From: Fibrobacter sp.
GTDB taxonomy: Bacteria; Fibrobacterota; Fibrobacteria; Fibrobacterales; Fibrobacteraceae
Length of the DNA stretch: 32,538 nucleotides
Assembly (NCBI GenBank): GCA_024399035.1
Contig: JAKSID010000030.1
Coordinates: forward strand, 1 to 32,538
Reading direction: 5' to 3'
Shown here: piece after piece, positions 21,154-28,939 of the stretch
How the letters are laid out: each line of letters begins with the position of its first letter
How positions within the stretch are numbered: the first letter of the stretch is position 1
Position numbers and translations under genes: made by a program
The notes under the pieces: generated by a model
The model's database searches: none
Seen by the model: only the letters and a program-made list of their open reading frames with translations
What the model was told of the DNA's origin: nothing

Positions 21154-21582
21154 ATGAAGACCATTACGGTAAACCCGAAGAACGTCGAACGCAAGTGGAA
21201 GCTTGTGGACGCCGCTAATAAGCCGATGGGTCGCGTTGCAACTGAAGTTGCTCGTCTCCTCATGGGTAAGCATAAGGCCATCTTCTCCCCGAACGTCGAT
21301 ACTGGCGATTTCGTGGTTGTGATCAACGCTGAAAAGGTTGCTGTGTCTGGCAACAAGAACCTGCAGAAGGAATACTTCCACTACACTGGCCACATCGCTG
21401 GTGAACGCTGGATCAACTTTGCAGACCTTATTGCAAAGCACCCGACCGCTCCGCTGGAAGCTGCTATCTGGGGCATGCTCCCGCACAGCGCTCTCGGTCA
21501 CAAGATGATCAAGAAACTCAAAATCTATGCCGGTGCAGAACATCCGCACGCAGCACAGAATCCCGAAGTCGTAGACTTGTAA
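21154..21582 (+). CDS. rplM: 50S ribosomal protein L13
   Basis: Full-length L13 (142 residues, the normal size): MKTITVNPKNVERKWKLVDA, the conserved GRVATEVARLLMGKHK, VVVINAEKVAVSGNK, and WGMLPHSALGHKMIKKLKIYAG near the end. L13 is an early-assembling 23S rRNA-binding protein of the large subunit. AAAAGGA precedes the ATG. rpsI follows after a 21-bp gap, the usual rplM-rpsI operon. A short GC hairpin in the leader may act in ribosomal-protein feedback, but this is only a possibility. Confidence 0.97.
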   Translation: MKTITVNPKNVERKWKLVDAANKPMGRVATEVARLLMGKHKAIFSPNVDTGDFVVVINAEKVAVSGNKNLQKEYFHYTGHIAGERWINFADLIAKHPTAPLEAAIWGMLPHSALGHKMIKKLKIYAGAEHPHAAQNPEVVDL

Positions 21583-21603
21583 TTTAGAACAGAGGATACC
21601 TCT

Positions 21604-22008
21604 ATCGCTACCGCAAAGAATAAGAAGATCTACCGTGGCACTGGCCGCCGTAAGAACGCTATCGCCGCTGTGATCCTGAAGCCGGGTTCCGGCAAGCGCA
21701 CTATCAATGGTCGTGATTTCAAGGATTACTTCCACTCTGAAGTGCAGAACATGATTGCAAATCTTCCGTTCGCCATCCTCGGCAACGCTGAAGAATGGGA
21801 CGTCGAAGTTACCGCTCGTGGCGGTGGCATCGCTGGCCAGATGGGCGCTGTCCGTCTCGGCATCTCCCGCGCACTGGTTGCTAACGACGCAGAATGCAAG
21901 CCTGCCCTCAAGAAGGAAGGCCTCATGACTCGCGACTCTCGTGCTGTTGAACGTAAGAAGTTCGGCCGCAAGAAGGCTCGTAAGCACTTCCAGTTCTCCA
22001 AGCGCTAA
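21604..22008 (+). CDS. rpsI: 30S ribosomal protein S9, apparently with an ATC start codon
   Basis: S9 of the small subunit: TAKNKKIYRGTGRRKNAIAAV at the N-terminus, GGGIAGQMGAVRLGISRAL, and the C-terminal DSRAVERKKFGRKKARKHFQFSKR whose tail reaches the P site. Homology runs to a codon (21604) that is ATC, followed by GCT ACC GCA, where ATGGCTACC would be expected. AGAGG lies at a normal distance upstream (21591-21595). No ATG, GTG or TTG occurs in frame between the rplM stop and this point. The next candidate, GTG 21670, would remove the essential GRRK region. I therefore set the start at ATC 21604 (134 residues). A sequencing error (ATG to ATC) is the alternative. Confidence 0.9.
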   Translation: MATAKNKKIYRGTGRRKNAIAAVILKPGSGKRTINGRDFKDYFHSEVQNMIANLPFAILGNAEEWDVEVTARGGGIAGQMGAVRLGISRALVANDAECKPALKKEGLMTRDSRAVERKKFGRKKARKHFQFSKR

Positions 22009-22047
22009 TCGTTACGATTTTGCTTGGAAATTGCAAAGGCAATTTCA

Positions 22048-22082
22048 GGAAGCTCCCGCTCGGCGGGGGCTTTCTTTTTTTC
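22048..22082 (+). terminator. Rho-independent terminator after rpsI
   Basis: GGAAGCTCCCGC pairs with GCGGGGGCTTTC (wobbles), followed by a T run. Confidence 0.85.
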
Positions 22083-22186
22083 CTCATGGGAAAATGAAAA
22101 TCGCCCCTATTTTCTACCCTTTTAGCCTTTCCTCTTTAACCTCTAACCTTTAATCTTTCCCCTCTTTTTGCTATCTTTACGCCCAC

Positions 22187-22290
22187 TCGGGCAATTACGC
22201 CTGGGGAAATAAACAATCACTGGTCTCGTAAGAGCCGCTTCGGTGGTACCAAGGTACTTTGCGGCTTAATTACCGACCGGGTAGAAATAA
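22187..22290 (+). promoter_or_regulatory. Structured leader of rpsB-tsf
   Basis: Two hairpins can be drawn in the 5' leader. One is CTCGGGC-AATTAC-GCCTGGG. The longer one brings together GGTC (22222), GTAA (22228) and AGCCGC (22233) with GCGGCT (22261), TTAC (22270) and GACC (22275). Leaders controlling rpsB by S2 are known in other bacteria; any such role here is inferred from structure and position only. Confidence 0.4.
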
Positions 22291-22310
22291 CCGAAAAAAG
22301 GAATACTACT

Positions 22311-23045
22311 ATGGCAAATCTGCCTTCTGTTGAAGACCTGCTCGCTGCAGGTTCCCACTTTGGCCACCAGACTCAGCGTTGGAATCCGAAGATGAAGCCC
22401 TACATCTTGGCTGAAAAGAACGGCATCTACGTTCTCAACCTGTCCAAGACCCGCGACCTCCTCGAAGCCGCTGCTGCAGCTGCTAAGAAGATTTCTGAAT
22501 CTGGCAAGACCGTGCTCTTCGTTGGTACCAAGCCGACTGCTCGTCAGTGCGTGCTGGATGCTGCTGGTTCCTGCAACCAGTTCTCCGTTACCAACCGCTG
22601 GCTCGGTGGTATGCTGACCAACTTCCAGACCGTTCGTAAGTCCATCAAGAAGATCGACAAGATCGACACCATGGAACAGGATGGTACTTTCCAGGTTCTT
22701 TCCAAGAAGGAAGTTCTGGACAAGACCCGCGAACGCGCTAAGCTCCTGGACGTCTTCGGTGGCATCCGCGAAATGGTGAACCTTCCTGGCCTCATGGTCG
22801 TGACCGACCTCGCTCACGAAAAGATCGCCGTTGCAGAAGCTCGCCGTCTTCACATTCCTATCATCGGCATTTGCGATACCAACGTTGATCCGACTCTCGT
22901 CGACTTCCCGATTCCGGCAAACGACGACGCAGTGAAGTCCATCAAGCTCATCGTTGACTACATCGCTGCTAACGTTGCAAAGCGTTCTGTCGATAAGAAG
23001 GACAAGGAAGAAGCTAAGAAGTTTGACAACGGTGAGGACAAGTAA
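22311..23045 (+). CDS. rpsB: 30S ribosomal protein S2
   Basis: S2, 244 residues: LPSVEDLLAAGSHFGHQTQRWNPKMKPYI, LNLSKTRDLLEAA, VLFVGTKPTARQCV, NRWLGGMLTNFQTV, LPGLMVVTDLAHEKIAVAEA and IPIIGICDTNVDPTLVDFPIPANDDA are classic S2 signatures. Its C-terminus is a Lys/Glu-rich extension (KKDKEEAKKFDNGEDK). S2 joins late to the 30S subunit near the Shine-Dalgarno region. It is transcribed with tsf, only two bases apart, as in most bacteria, behind an unusually structured leader. AAAAGGA precedes the ATG. Confidence 0.97.
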   Translation: MANLPSVEDLLAAGSHFGHQTQRWNPKMKPYILAEKNGIYVLNLSKTRDLLEAAAAAAKKISESGKTVLFVGTKPTARQCVLDAAGSCNQFSVTNRWLGGMLTNFQTVRKSIKKIDKIDTMEQDGTFQVLSKKEVLDKTRERAKLLDVFGGIREMVNLPGLMVVTDLAHEKIAVAEARRLHIPIIGICDTNVDPTLVDFPIPANDDAVKSIKLIVDYIAANVAKRSVDKKDKEEAKKFDNGEDK

Positions 23046-23047
23046 TC

Positions 23048-23944
23048 ATGGCAACTATTACCGCCTCTCTCGTTAACGAACTCCGCCAGAAGACTGGCGT
23101 GGGCATGATGCAGTGCAAGAAGGCCCTCACCGAAACTGACGGCGATCTGGACAAGGCTGTTGAACTCCTCCGTAAGCAGGGTGCTGCTGTTGCTGCAAAG
23201 CGCGCAGACAAGGCTGCCAAGGAAGGCCGCATCTACTTGATCGAAACTGCTGAAAAGGCTGCTGCTTTCGAACTCTCCTGCGAAACCGAACCTGTTTCCA
23301 ACAACGACGACTTCGTCGCTCTTGCAGCTCTGGCTGTTAAGGCTGTTGAAACTCAGGCTATCGCTTCCGTCGAAGACCTGAAGGCTGCAACTGTTGATGG
23401 CAAGAAGATTAACGACGTTCTTCAGGACGTTCTCGTTAAGATTCAGGAAAACATCGACTTCCGTAAGTTTGCTGAAATCAAGAAGTCTGCAAACTCCGTG
23501 TTCGGCGTTTACAGCCACATGAAGGGCAAGATCGGTGTTATCACTGAACTCGCTTACGAAGGCTCTGCCGACGAAGCTGCTCTCAAGGCTGCTGCTAAGG
23601 ACATCGCTATGCAGGCCGCTGCTTTCGCTCCGGTTGCATTGAACGACGCTGCAGTTCCTGCTGAAACTATCGAAAAGGAACGCGAAATCGCTCGCGCCCA
23701 GATCGAAGCTCAGGCTCAGGCAACTGGTAAGGCTACCAAGCCGGAATTCGTTGAACGTCAGCTTGAAGGCCGCGTTGCTAAGGTCCTCAAGGAAATCGTT
23801 CTCGAAGACCAGGAATTCTTCATGTCTGAAAAGAACCCCAAGAAGCTTAACGTCAAGGACTACCTCCAGGAAGTCGTTGCAAAGCAGCTTGGCCTCTCTT
23901 CCTTGAAGGTCGTCAACTTCATCCGCTTCGAACGCGGTAACTAA
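23048..23944 (+). CDS. tsf: Translation elongation factor Ts
   Basis: Nucleotide exchange factor for EF-Tu, in the cytoplasm. The N-terminal UBA-like domain (ASLVNELRQKTGVGMMQCKKALTETDGDLDKAVELLRKQG) carries the diagnostic EF-Ts signature, followed by GRIYLIETAEKAAAFELSCETEPVSNNDDF, the core contact region. Total length is 298 residues, close to the usual size. The ATG lies two bases after the rpsB stop, so translation is probably coupled. A terminator at 24026 ends the operon. Confidence 0.97.
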   Translation: MATITASLVNELRQKTGVGMMQCKKALTETDGDLDKAVELLRKQGAAVAAKRADKAAKEGRIYLIETAEKAAAFELSCETEPVSNNDDFVALAALAVKAVETQAIASVEDLKAATVDGKKINDVLQDVLVKIQENIDFRKFAEIKKSANSVFGVYSHMKGKIGVITELAYEGSADEAALKAAAKDIAMQAAAFAPVALNDAAVPAETIEKEREIARAQIEAQAQATGKATKPEFVERQLEGRVAKVLKEIVLEDQEFFMSEKNPKKLNVKDYLQEVVAKQLGLSSLKVVNFIRFERGN

Positions 23945-24025
23945 TCGAGTTTTGAGCGTCGAGCTATGAGTTCGGGCCCACGGCCCTTTGAGCTAAAGCT
24001 TGTCGTTCATCAGTGAATTAGAAAA

Positions 24026-24057
24026 TGGCCGTCCCTTAGGGGGCGGCTTTTTTTTAT
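24026..24057 (+). terminator. Rho-independent terminator after tsf
   Basis: GCCGTCCC pairs with GGGGGCGGC region around TTAG, followed by eight T. Confidence 0.87.
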
Positions 24058-24106
24058 GCTCTTCTTTTTGCTAAATTAAATTTGATTAAAATAATTGGAG
24101 CTTGTT

Positions 24107-24814
24107 ATGGCAAAGTTTAAGCGTGTGCTGTTGAAGCTTAGTGGTGAAGCCCTCGCGGGTGAAAAGGGCCACGGCATCGACAACGAAATTTTGACTGAAA
24201 TGGCTAGCGAAATTGCATCCGTGGTTAAGCAGGGTGTCCAGGTCGCTCTTGTGATTGGCGGTGGCAACATGATTCGTGGTGTGTCCGCCTCTGCAGGTGG
24301 CATGAACCGCGCCCAGGGCGACGCCATGGGTATGCTTGGCACTGTGATGAATGGACTGGCTATGCAGGACGCCCTTGATAAGCAGGGCATCGATAGCGTG
24401 GTTATGAGCGCTATCCGTATGGAACCCATCTGCGAGTTCTTCGACCGTCGCAAGGCTATCAAGCTTTTGAACGCTGGCTCTGTGGTAATCTTCTCCGCAG
24501 GTACCGGCAATCCGTTCTTCACCACTGATAGCTGCGCCGCCCTTCGTGCTATTGAAAGCGAATGCGATGTTATCATGAAGGTGACCAAGGTGGACGGCAT
24601 CTACACGGCAGATCCTATGAAGGATCCTACCGCCACCCGTTTCGACGACATTACCTATAACGAAGTGATCGCTCGCGGTCTCAAGGTGATGGACACTGCA
24701 GCAGTAGCTCTGTGCATGGAACACAATATGCCCATTTTCGTATTCAAGATGGAAAAGGGCTGCTTGACTCAGGCCGCTGTTGAAGGTAATTTAGGAACAC
24801 TGGTACATTGTTAA
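24107..24814 (+). CDS. pyrH: UMP kinase
   Basis: Bacterial UMP kinase of the amino-acid-kinase fold: phosphorylates UMP to UDP in pyrimidine nucleotide synthesis. ATG 24107 sits six bases after GGAG; an upstream TTG is inside the ribosome binding site. Motifs are [49 protein letters not shown] and [26 protein letters not shown]. At 235 residues it matches the hexameric bacterial enzyme, normally allosterically controlled by GTP and UTP. pyrH is followed by frr as in many bacteria, but a 130-bp repeat-bearing gap intervenes. Confidence 0.97.
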   Translation: MAKFKRVLLKLSGEALAGEKGHGIDNEILTEMASEIASVVKQGVQVALVIGGGNMIRGVSASAGGMNRAQGDAMGMLGTVMNGLAMQDALDKQGIDSVVMSAIRMEPICEFFDRRKAIKLLNAGSVVIFSAGTGNPFFTTDSCAALRAIESECDVIMKVTKVDGIYTADPMKDPTATRFDDITYNEVIARGLKVMDTAAVALCMEHNMPIFVFKMEKGCLTQAAVEGNLGTLVHC

Positions 24815-24823
24815 TGGAGTAAG

Positions 24824-24909
24824 AAGTGGTTAGTGTTTAGTGGTTAGCTTTGAGGGAAGATGAAACCTCCTGAACCACTGTTTACTAACCACTGTTTACT
24901 AACCACTAA
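24824..24909. repeat. Inverted and tandem TTAGTGG/CCACTAA repeat between pyrH and frr
   Basis: The left part (24824-24847) reads AGTGGTTAGTGTTTAGTGG. The right part contains two direct copies of ACCACTGTTTACTA and a final ACCACTAAC, complementary to the left arm. The RNA could fold into a long hairpin around a ~25-base loop (24848-24872). There is no T run, so it is not a typical terminator. Confidence 0.65.
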
Positions 24910-24944
24910 CTGCATTTCATATCTTTATTCTAAAAGGTTTTATT

Positions 24945-25478
24945 ATGGCAGATTATTCTGAAAAGATGGCTAAGGCTGTTGAAGCTACCGAACGTGAATT
25001 CACCAAGATTCGCGCTGGTCAAGCATCCCCCGCAATTTTGAATGACATCCGTATCGACTACTACGGTACTCCCACTCCCATTTCTCAGGTGGCCAAGGTT
25101 TCCGTTCCGGAACCCCGTATGCTCCTGGTTGCACCGTGGGAAAAGTCTCTCGTGGACCTCATCGAAAAGGCTATCTACGCAGCTAACATCGGTCTTACCC
25201 CGATGAAGGACGGCAACTCCATCCGCGTTAGCCTCCCGATTCTCACTACTGAACGTCGTCAGGAACTTGCAAAGATCGCTCGCAAGCACGCCGAAGACGG
25301 CCGCGTTGCTATCCGCAACATCCGCCGCGATGCTAACGACGCTATCAAGAAGGACAAGGAAATGCCCGAAGACGAAGCAAAGCGTCAGCAGGACGAAATC
25401 CAGAAGGCTACTGACAAGGCTATCGCTCAGATCGATGCTCTCCTTGCCGCTAAGGAAGCAGACATTCTTAAGGTTTAA
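24945..25478 (+). CDS. frr: Ribosome recycling factor
   Basis: RRF, which with EF-G splits post-termination ribosomes. Family motifs are EREFTKIRAGQASPAILNDIRIDYYGTPTPISQVA, VPEPRMLLVAPWEKS, IEKAIYAANIGLTPMKDGNSIRVSLPILTTERRQELAKIA, and RNIRRDANDAIKKDKEMPEDE. Length of 177 residues is slightly below the usual 185 but both ends are intact. The ribosome binding site is weak (AAAGG). uppS follows after 14 bases, so frr-uppS-cdsA likely form one transcript. Confidence 0.97.
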   Translation: MADYSEKMAKAVEATEREFTKIRAGQASPAILNDIRIDYYGTPTPISQVAKVSVPEPRMLLVAPWEKSLVDLIEKAIYAANIGLTPMKDGNSIRVSLPILTTERRQELAKIARKHAEDGRVAIRNIRRDANDAIKKDKEMPEDEAKRQQDEIQKATDKAIAQIDALLAAKEADILKV

Positions 25479-25492
25479 TTAGGGCGTGTTGC

Positions 25493-26203
25493 GTGGCTAA
25501 TGAACTGAGACATGTGGCCATCATCATGGATGGCAACGGACGCTGGGCCAAGAGCCGCGGCCTCGAACGTTTCCTGGGTCACCGTAAGGGTACCCAGGCT
25601 ACTATCGATGCTGTGGAAGTTGGCGTGAACCTCAATCTGGAACACATGACTTTGTATGTGTTCAGTTCTGAGAATTGGGGCCGTCCGACTAAGGAAGTGG
25701 AATACCTGATGGGCCTTCTCATTGAGATGGTCATCAAGGAAATTCCCGACCTGATGGAAAAGAACGTGAAGCTCAAGGTTATCGGTGATATGAATCGTAT
25801 TCCCGAGAAGCCCCGCGCAAAGCTCCAAGAAGCTATCGATGTCACGGCAAACAACTCTGGCATGCAGCTGAACCTGGCTATCTCCTACGGAGCCCGCCAG
25901 GAAATTGTGGCTGCAGTCAAGTCCATTGCCGCACAGGTCGCCGCCGGTGAACTCAAGGTAGACGAAATCGACGAGACCGTTTTTGCAAATAACTTGTATC
26001 TGAAGGGCGCTCCCGATCCGGACCTCATCATCCGTACCGGCGGCGAGTTCAGACTTTCCAACTATCTGCTTTGGCAGGCCGCCTACAGCGAATTCTACGT
26101 CACCGACACGCTGTGGCCCGACTTTACCAAGGAAGAATTTTTGAAGGCGGTGGAGTTCTTCAAGACTCGCGAACGCCGTTTTGGGAAGGTTCTCCATGAG
26201 TAA
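25493..26203 (+). CDS. uppS: Isoprenyl transferase (undecaprenyl diphosphate synthase)
   Basis: Cis-prenyltransferase that makes the undecaprenyl diphosphate carrier for cell-wall and LPS synthesis. The N-terminal HVAIIMDGNGRWAKSRGLERFLGHRKG holds the catalytic Asp and diphosphate-binding site; LYVFSSENWGRP, NLAISYGARQEI and DPDLIIRTGGEFRLSNYLLWQAAYSEFYVTDTLWPDF are all present. It starts at GTG 25493 after AGGGCG. Its last eight bases overlap the start of cdsA, implying translational coupling. 236 residues is normal for the family. Confidence 0.97.
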   Translation: MANELRHVAIIMDGNGRWAKSRGLERFLGHRKGTQATIDAVEVGVNLNLEHMTLYVFSSENWGRPTKEVEYLMGLLIEMVIKEIPDLMEKNVKLKVIGDMNRIPEKPRAKLQEAIDVTANNSGMQLNLAISYGARQEIVAAVKSIAAQVAAGELKVDEIDETVFANNLYLKGAPDPDLIIRTGGEFRLSNYLLWQAAYSEFYVTDTLWPDFTKEEFLKAVEFFKTRERRFGKVLHE

Positions 26204-27080
26204 TTTGGCTCAACGTTTAATTACCGCTTTTATCGCAATCCCGCTGGTATTTTTCCTGCTGTGGTTCTGCGACTTCTCCCGCATTGGTCTTATGTGTTTC
26301 TTGGCAGGCGTTGGCGCCTGGGAATGGGCTGGCATGGCTCGCAAGATGTACCAGGGCCCGGATATGCGCGCCTATTCCTTTGTGGCCTCCTTTGCACTGA
26401 CTCTTGCCTGGGCTCTCTCGAAGGGTGGCCTATTTGGCTTGGCTCAGCCGGTCCCCTGTGTGGTGAGCATGACCAGCATGGTCGTACTTGCAGGCTACAT
26501 CGGCGTGGCTTACTCTAAGGTTGATATTGAAAAGCTTTTCCCCTGGCTTGTAATGCATATCTCCGCTCCCCTCTATGTGGGCCTGTGGGGTGGCATGAAC
26601 GTTCTTATGATGGGTAATGGCCGTGGCTTGGAACATTGCTATGCATTCATCCTTGTCATGACCAGCGTGTGGATCTGCGATACCGTGGCTTACTTCTTCG
26701 GTAAGTTCGCTGCAGGCAAGGGTCCCTTCGGCCGTCATCCGTTCGCTCCTAGCATTAGCCCCAAAAAGACATGGGAAGGCTCCATCGCTGGCTCTGTCGT
26801 GACCATCGCATGGGTTGCCTACTGGGCAAACTGCAGCTCCGCTCTCTCCGCTTTCAACGTGGACATGAGCTGGATCAAGGCAATCGTCTTGGGCGTCATG
26901 GTGACCATCGCTGGCCAGGCTGGCGACTTGCTTATGAGCGCCCTCAAGCGCTGGAGCGGTACCAAGGATTCCGGTAACCTCTTCGTTGGCCATGGTGGCG
27001 TTCTGGATCGCTGTGACTCCTTCCTTCTTGCAGCTCCCATGCTTTACATCTTGCTGGACATGATGGAAAAGGTGTTCTAG
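26196..27080 (+). CDS. cdsA: Phosphatidate cytidylyltransferase (CDP-diglyceride synthase)
   Basis: Integral membrane enzyme forming CDP-diacylglycerol from phosphatidate and CTP, the branch point of phospholipid synthesis. ATG 26196 overlaps the end of uppS and has GGGAAGG upstream; an earlier ATG adds only five residues. There are about seven to eight hydrophobic segments. The C-terminal signature SALKRWSGTKDSGNLFVGHGG followed by VLDRCDS matches the CDP-diglyceride synthase pattern with its metal-binding acidic residues. 294 residues, typical. Confidence 0.97.
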   Translation: MSNLAQRLITAFIAIPLVFFLLWFCDFSRIGLMCFLAGVGAWEWAGMARKMYQGPDMRAYSFVASFALTLAWALSKGGLFGLAQPVPCVVSMTSMVVLAGYIGVAYSKVDIEKLFPWLVMHISAPLYVGLWGGMNVLMMGNGRGLEHCYAFILVMTSVWICDTVAYFFGKFAAGKGPFGRHPFAPSISPKKTWEGSIAGSVVTIAWVAYWANCSSALSAFNVDMSWIKAIVLGVMVTIAGQAGDLLMSALKRWSGTKDSGNLFVGHGGVLDRCDSFLLAAPMLYILLDMMEKVF

Positions 27081-27116
27081 AGGCAATTCGAGATAAAAAA
27101 GGTTTGAATACTAGAA

Positions 27117-27141
27117 CTAGGAGGCGTAAGCCTCCTTTTCT
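27117..27141 (+). terminator. Rho-independent terminator after cdsA
   Basis: AGGAGGC-GTAA-GCCTCCT followed by TTTCTTATT. Confidence 0.8.
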
Positions 27142-27181
27142 TATTATATTACAATATGGTTTGGGTAACATAGGAGGATAT

Positions 27182-28309
27182 ATGGAATCTACAGTTGATA
27201 TCCGTATGGCTCTAGGTACCGACATCATCGGCATGACTCTTGTTGTGGTGATGATTATCGGCAATATCTGGCGCTTACGTTTAAGGAAGAAAGAAAGCTT
27301 GTTGCTTATTGCCATGCTTGGCACTTGCTTCTCCTGTTGTCTGTCGGATCTTCTTGCTTTTGCTGTCGACGGAAGCAAGCACGAATATGCAAGACAGTTT
27401 GTCTACATCACCAATACTTGGCTTTACGCATCCAACTACCTTTGTGCCTACAGCTGGCTTCTTTTCTTAAGGGAGCATTTCAATATTGAGATGAGTCCCA
27501 CGCAGAAGTGGACTCTTCGCGTGATGAAGGTTGTGCTGGTCCTTATGCTTGGAATCAACTTGTTTGTTCCTTTCATCTTTAGTGTCAACGAATACAATAT
27601 TTACAGCCGTGAGTTCGGCTACTGGATCTACGTAGCCTTTAACTATGGCATTGTGGTGAATTCCTTGACGATGTACTACAAGAACTTCCGTCACGATGGA
27701 TCCATTCGCTTTTTCCCGATTTGGCTGTACGTCGTTCCAATTGTTATCGCTACCGTTATTCAGTCTCTCTGGTATGGCGTTTCCTTGATGGCTCCTTGCT
27801 TTGCCGTGGCTATTGCTGGCGCCTTCAGTAGTTTGCAGAACGAACGCGTGTTCAGGGACAACCTTACGGGTCTCTTCAACAGGTCCTTCCTGGATTACGT
27901 GCTGTTCCTTTATTCCCAGAACGGTCATAAGGCAAGTGGCATTATGGTCAGTCTTTGTGGGTTCGAAAAGATCAACGAGTATTCCGGCCACGCTGTGGGT
28001 GACGCTGCCCTATGCCAGACCGCCGAGATTCTTAGGGATTCCGTAGGTTCCTGGGGCTCGATCCTGCGCTACTCCGGCGATGAATTCATTATCATGGTAG
28101 ATTCCCAGCAAGACAACAACATCTCCAACTGCGTCGAAAGACTGACGATGAATTTCGATAGATTCAATCGCGAGGATAGTGAGGAATTCAAGCTGAACCC
28201 GGCCATCGGCGTGTGGAAACATAGCGGTGGGTCTGAGGACGTGGACAGCTTCTTGAATGGCCTCAAGGCCGCTGTGAAGAACGAAAAAAGAAAGTTAAGC
28301 CCTTTATAG
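27182..28309 (+). CDS. Membrane protein with degenerate GGDEF domain
   Basis: ATG 27182 has a near-perfect ribosome binding site (TAGGAGGATAT); the longer frame starting upstream runs through the cdsA terminator. Residues ~10-225 contain about six or seven hydrophobic helices, a membrane sensor-type region not matched to a named family. The C-terminal ~150 residues are a GGDEF domain: NLTGLFNRSFLDY, FEKINEYSGHAVGDAAL, RYSGDEFIIM (S298-F302). Diguanylate cyclases make cyclic di-GMP. The loop that normally reads DxDxF is S257-L-C259-G-F, lacking the metal-binding Asp, and the signature is SGDEF rather than GGDEF, so cyclase activity is doubtful; a GTP- or c-di-GMP-sensing role is possible. No RxxD inhibitory site seen. 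No clear terminator follows. Confidence 0.85.
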   Translation: MESTVDIRMALGTDIIGMTLVVVMIIGNIWRLRLRKKESLLLIAMLGTCFSCCLSDLLAFAVDGSKHEYARQFVYITNTWLYASNYLCAYSWLLFLREHFNIEMSPTQKWTLRVMKVVLVLMLGINLFVPFIFSVNEYNIYSREFGYWIYVAFNYGIVVNSLTMYYKNFRHDGSIRFFPIWLYVVPIVIATVIQSLWYGVSLMAPCFAVAIAGAFSSLQNERVFRDNLTGLFNRSFLDYVLFLYSQNGHKASGIMVSLCGFEKINEYSGHAVGDAALCQTAEILRDSVGSWGSILRYSGDEFIIMVDSQQDNNISNCVERLTMNFDRFNREDSEEFKLNPAIGVWKHSGGSEDVDSFLNGLKAAVKNEKRKLSPL

Positions 28310-28361
28310 CTTGATTTGCATGACAAAACATTTCTAATGGCAGAATAATTTGTGTTCTGTC

Positions 28362-28392
28362 TTGACTTAGAGTTAGCTCTAGATAGTATATT
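28362..28392 (+). promoter_or_regulatory. MerR-type promoter of the merR gene (19-bp spacer)
   Basis: TTGACT (28362-28367) and TATATT (28387-28392) are separated by 19 bp holding TAGAGTTAGCTCTA. A 19-bp spacer with a central palindrome is the hallmark of promoters activated by MerR-family regulators through DNA untwisting. Confidence 0.85.
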
Positions 28393-28444
28393 TACGGTGA
28401 ATCTTCTTGATTGAAATGTAGTCGAAGTATCTAGGAGAATTTGT

Positions 28445-28939
28445 ATGGTCAATGTCGTTAAGAGTGACAAGTCTAAGGGCTTTAGCATCGGTGAAGTTGT
28501 AAAGCAAACTGGACTTTCTGCCCACACTTTGCGCTATTACGAAAAGGAAGGCCTACTACCTTTCGTTACCAAAAACAGCTCTGGCCTTCGCGTCTATACC
28601 ACTACAGATTTGCAATGGCTCAGCATGATTGAATGCCTTAAGGATTCTGGCCTGCAGATTAAGGAAATCCGCCAGTATATAGAATGGTTCCGTCAAGGTG
28701 ATTCTACTTTACAGCAGCGTCTGGATTTGTTTGCTAATCGTCGCAAGGTTCTTGAAGCGGAAATGGCCCGCCTGCAGGTCGTAATGAACAAGATTACCTT
28801 CAAGGAAACATTGTATACCACGGCCATCAAGTTGGGAAGCCTTGAAGCCGCTGATAACGACAAGGCTATTCAGCGCCTCAAGAAAAAGCTCTTTGACTCT
28901 CCGGATGATTTTGACAAGAGAATACAAGAAGCGGGTTAG
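28445..28939 (+). CDS. MerR-family transcriptional regulator (AdhR/NmlR-like)
   Basis: 164 residues. The N-terminal winged-helix MerR domain is FSIGEVVKQTGLSAHTLRYYEKEGLL ... SGLRVYTTTDLQWLSMIECLKDSGL (about 13-80), followed by a helical dimerisation region (~85-130) and a short variable tail. There are no metal-site Cys clusters of the MerR/CueR type. C64 in IECLKDSGL occupies the place of the single reactive Cys described for AdhR/NmlR-type aldehyde-responsive regulators, so a thiol-reactive electrophile signal is plausible. Its own promoter and those of two flavodoxin genes carry the same palindrome in a 19-bp spacer, implying autoregulation and control of the neighbouring redox genes. AGGAG precedes the ATG. 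Its stop overlaps the convergent flavodoxin-fusion gene by 4 bp. Confidence 0.9.
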   Translation: MVNVVKSDKSKGFSIGEVVKQTGLSAHTLRYYEKEGLLPFVTKNSSGLRVYTTTDLQWLSMIECLKDSGLQIKEIRQYIEWFRQGDSTLQQRLDLFANRRKVLEAEMARLQVVMNKITFKETLYTTAIKLGSLEAADNDKAIQRLKKKLFDSPDDFDKRIQEAG

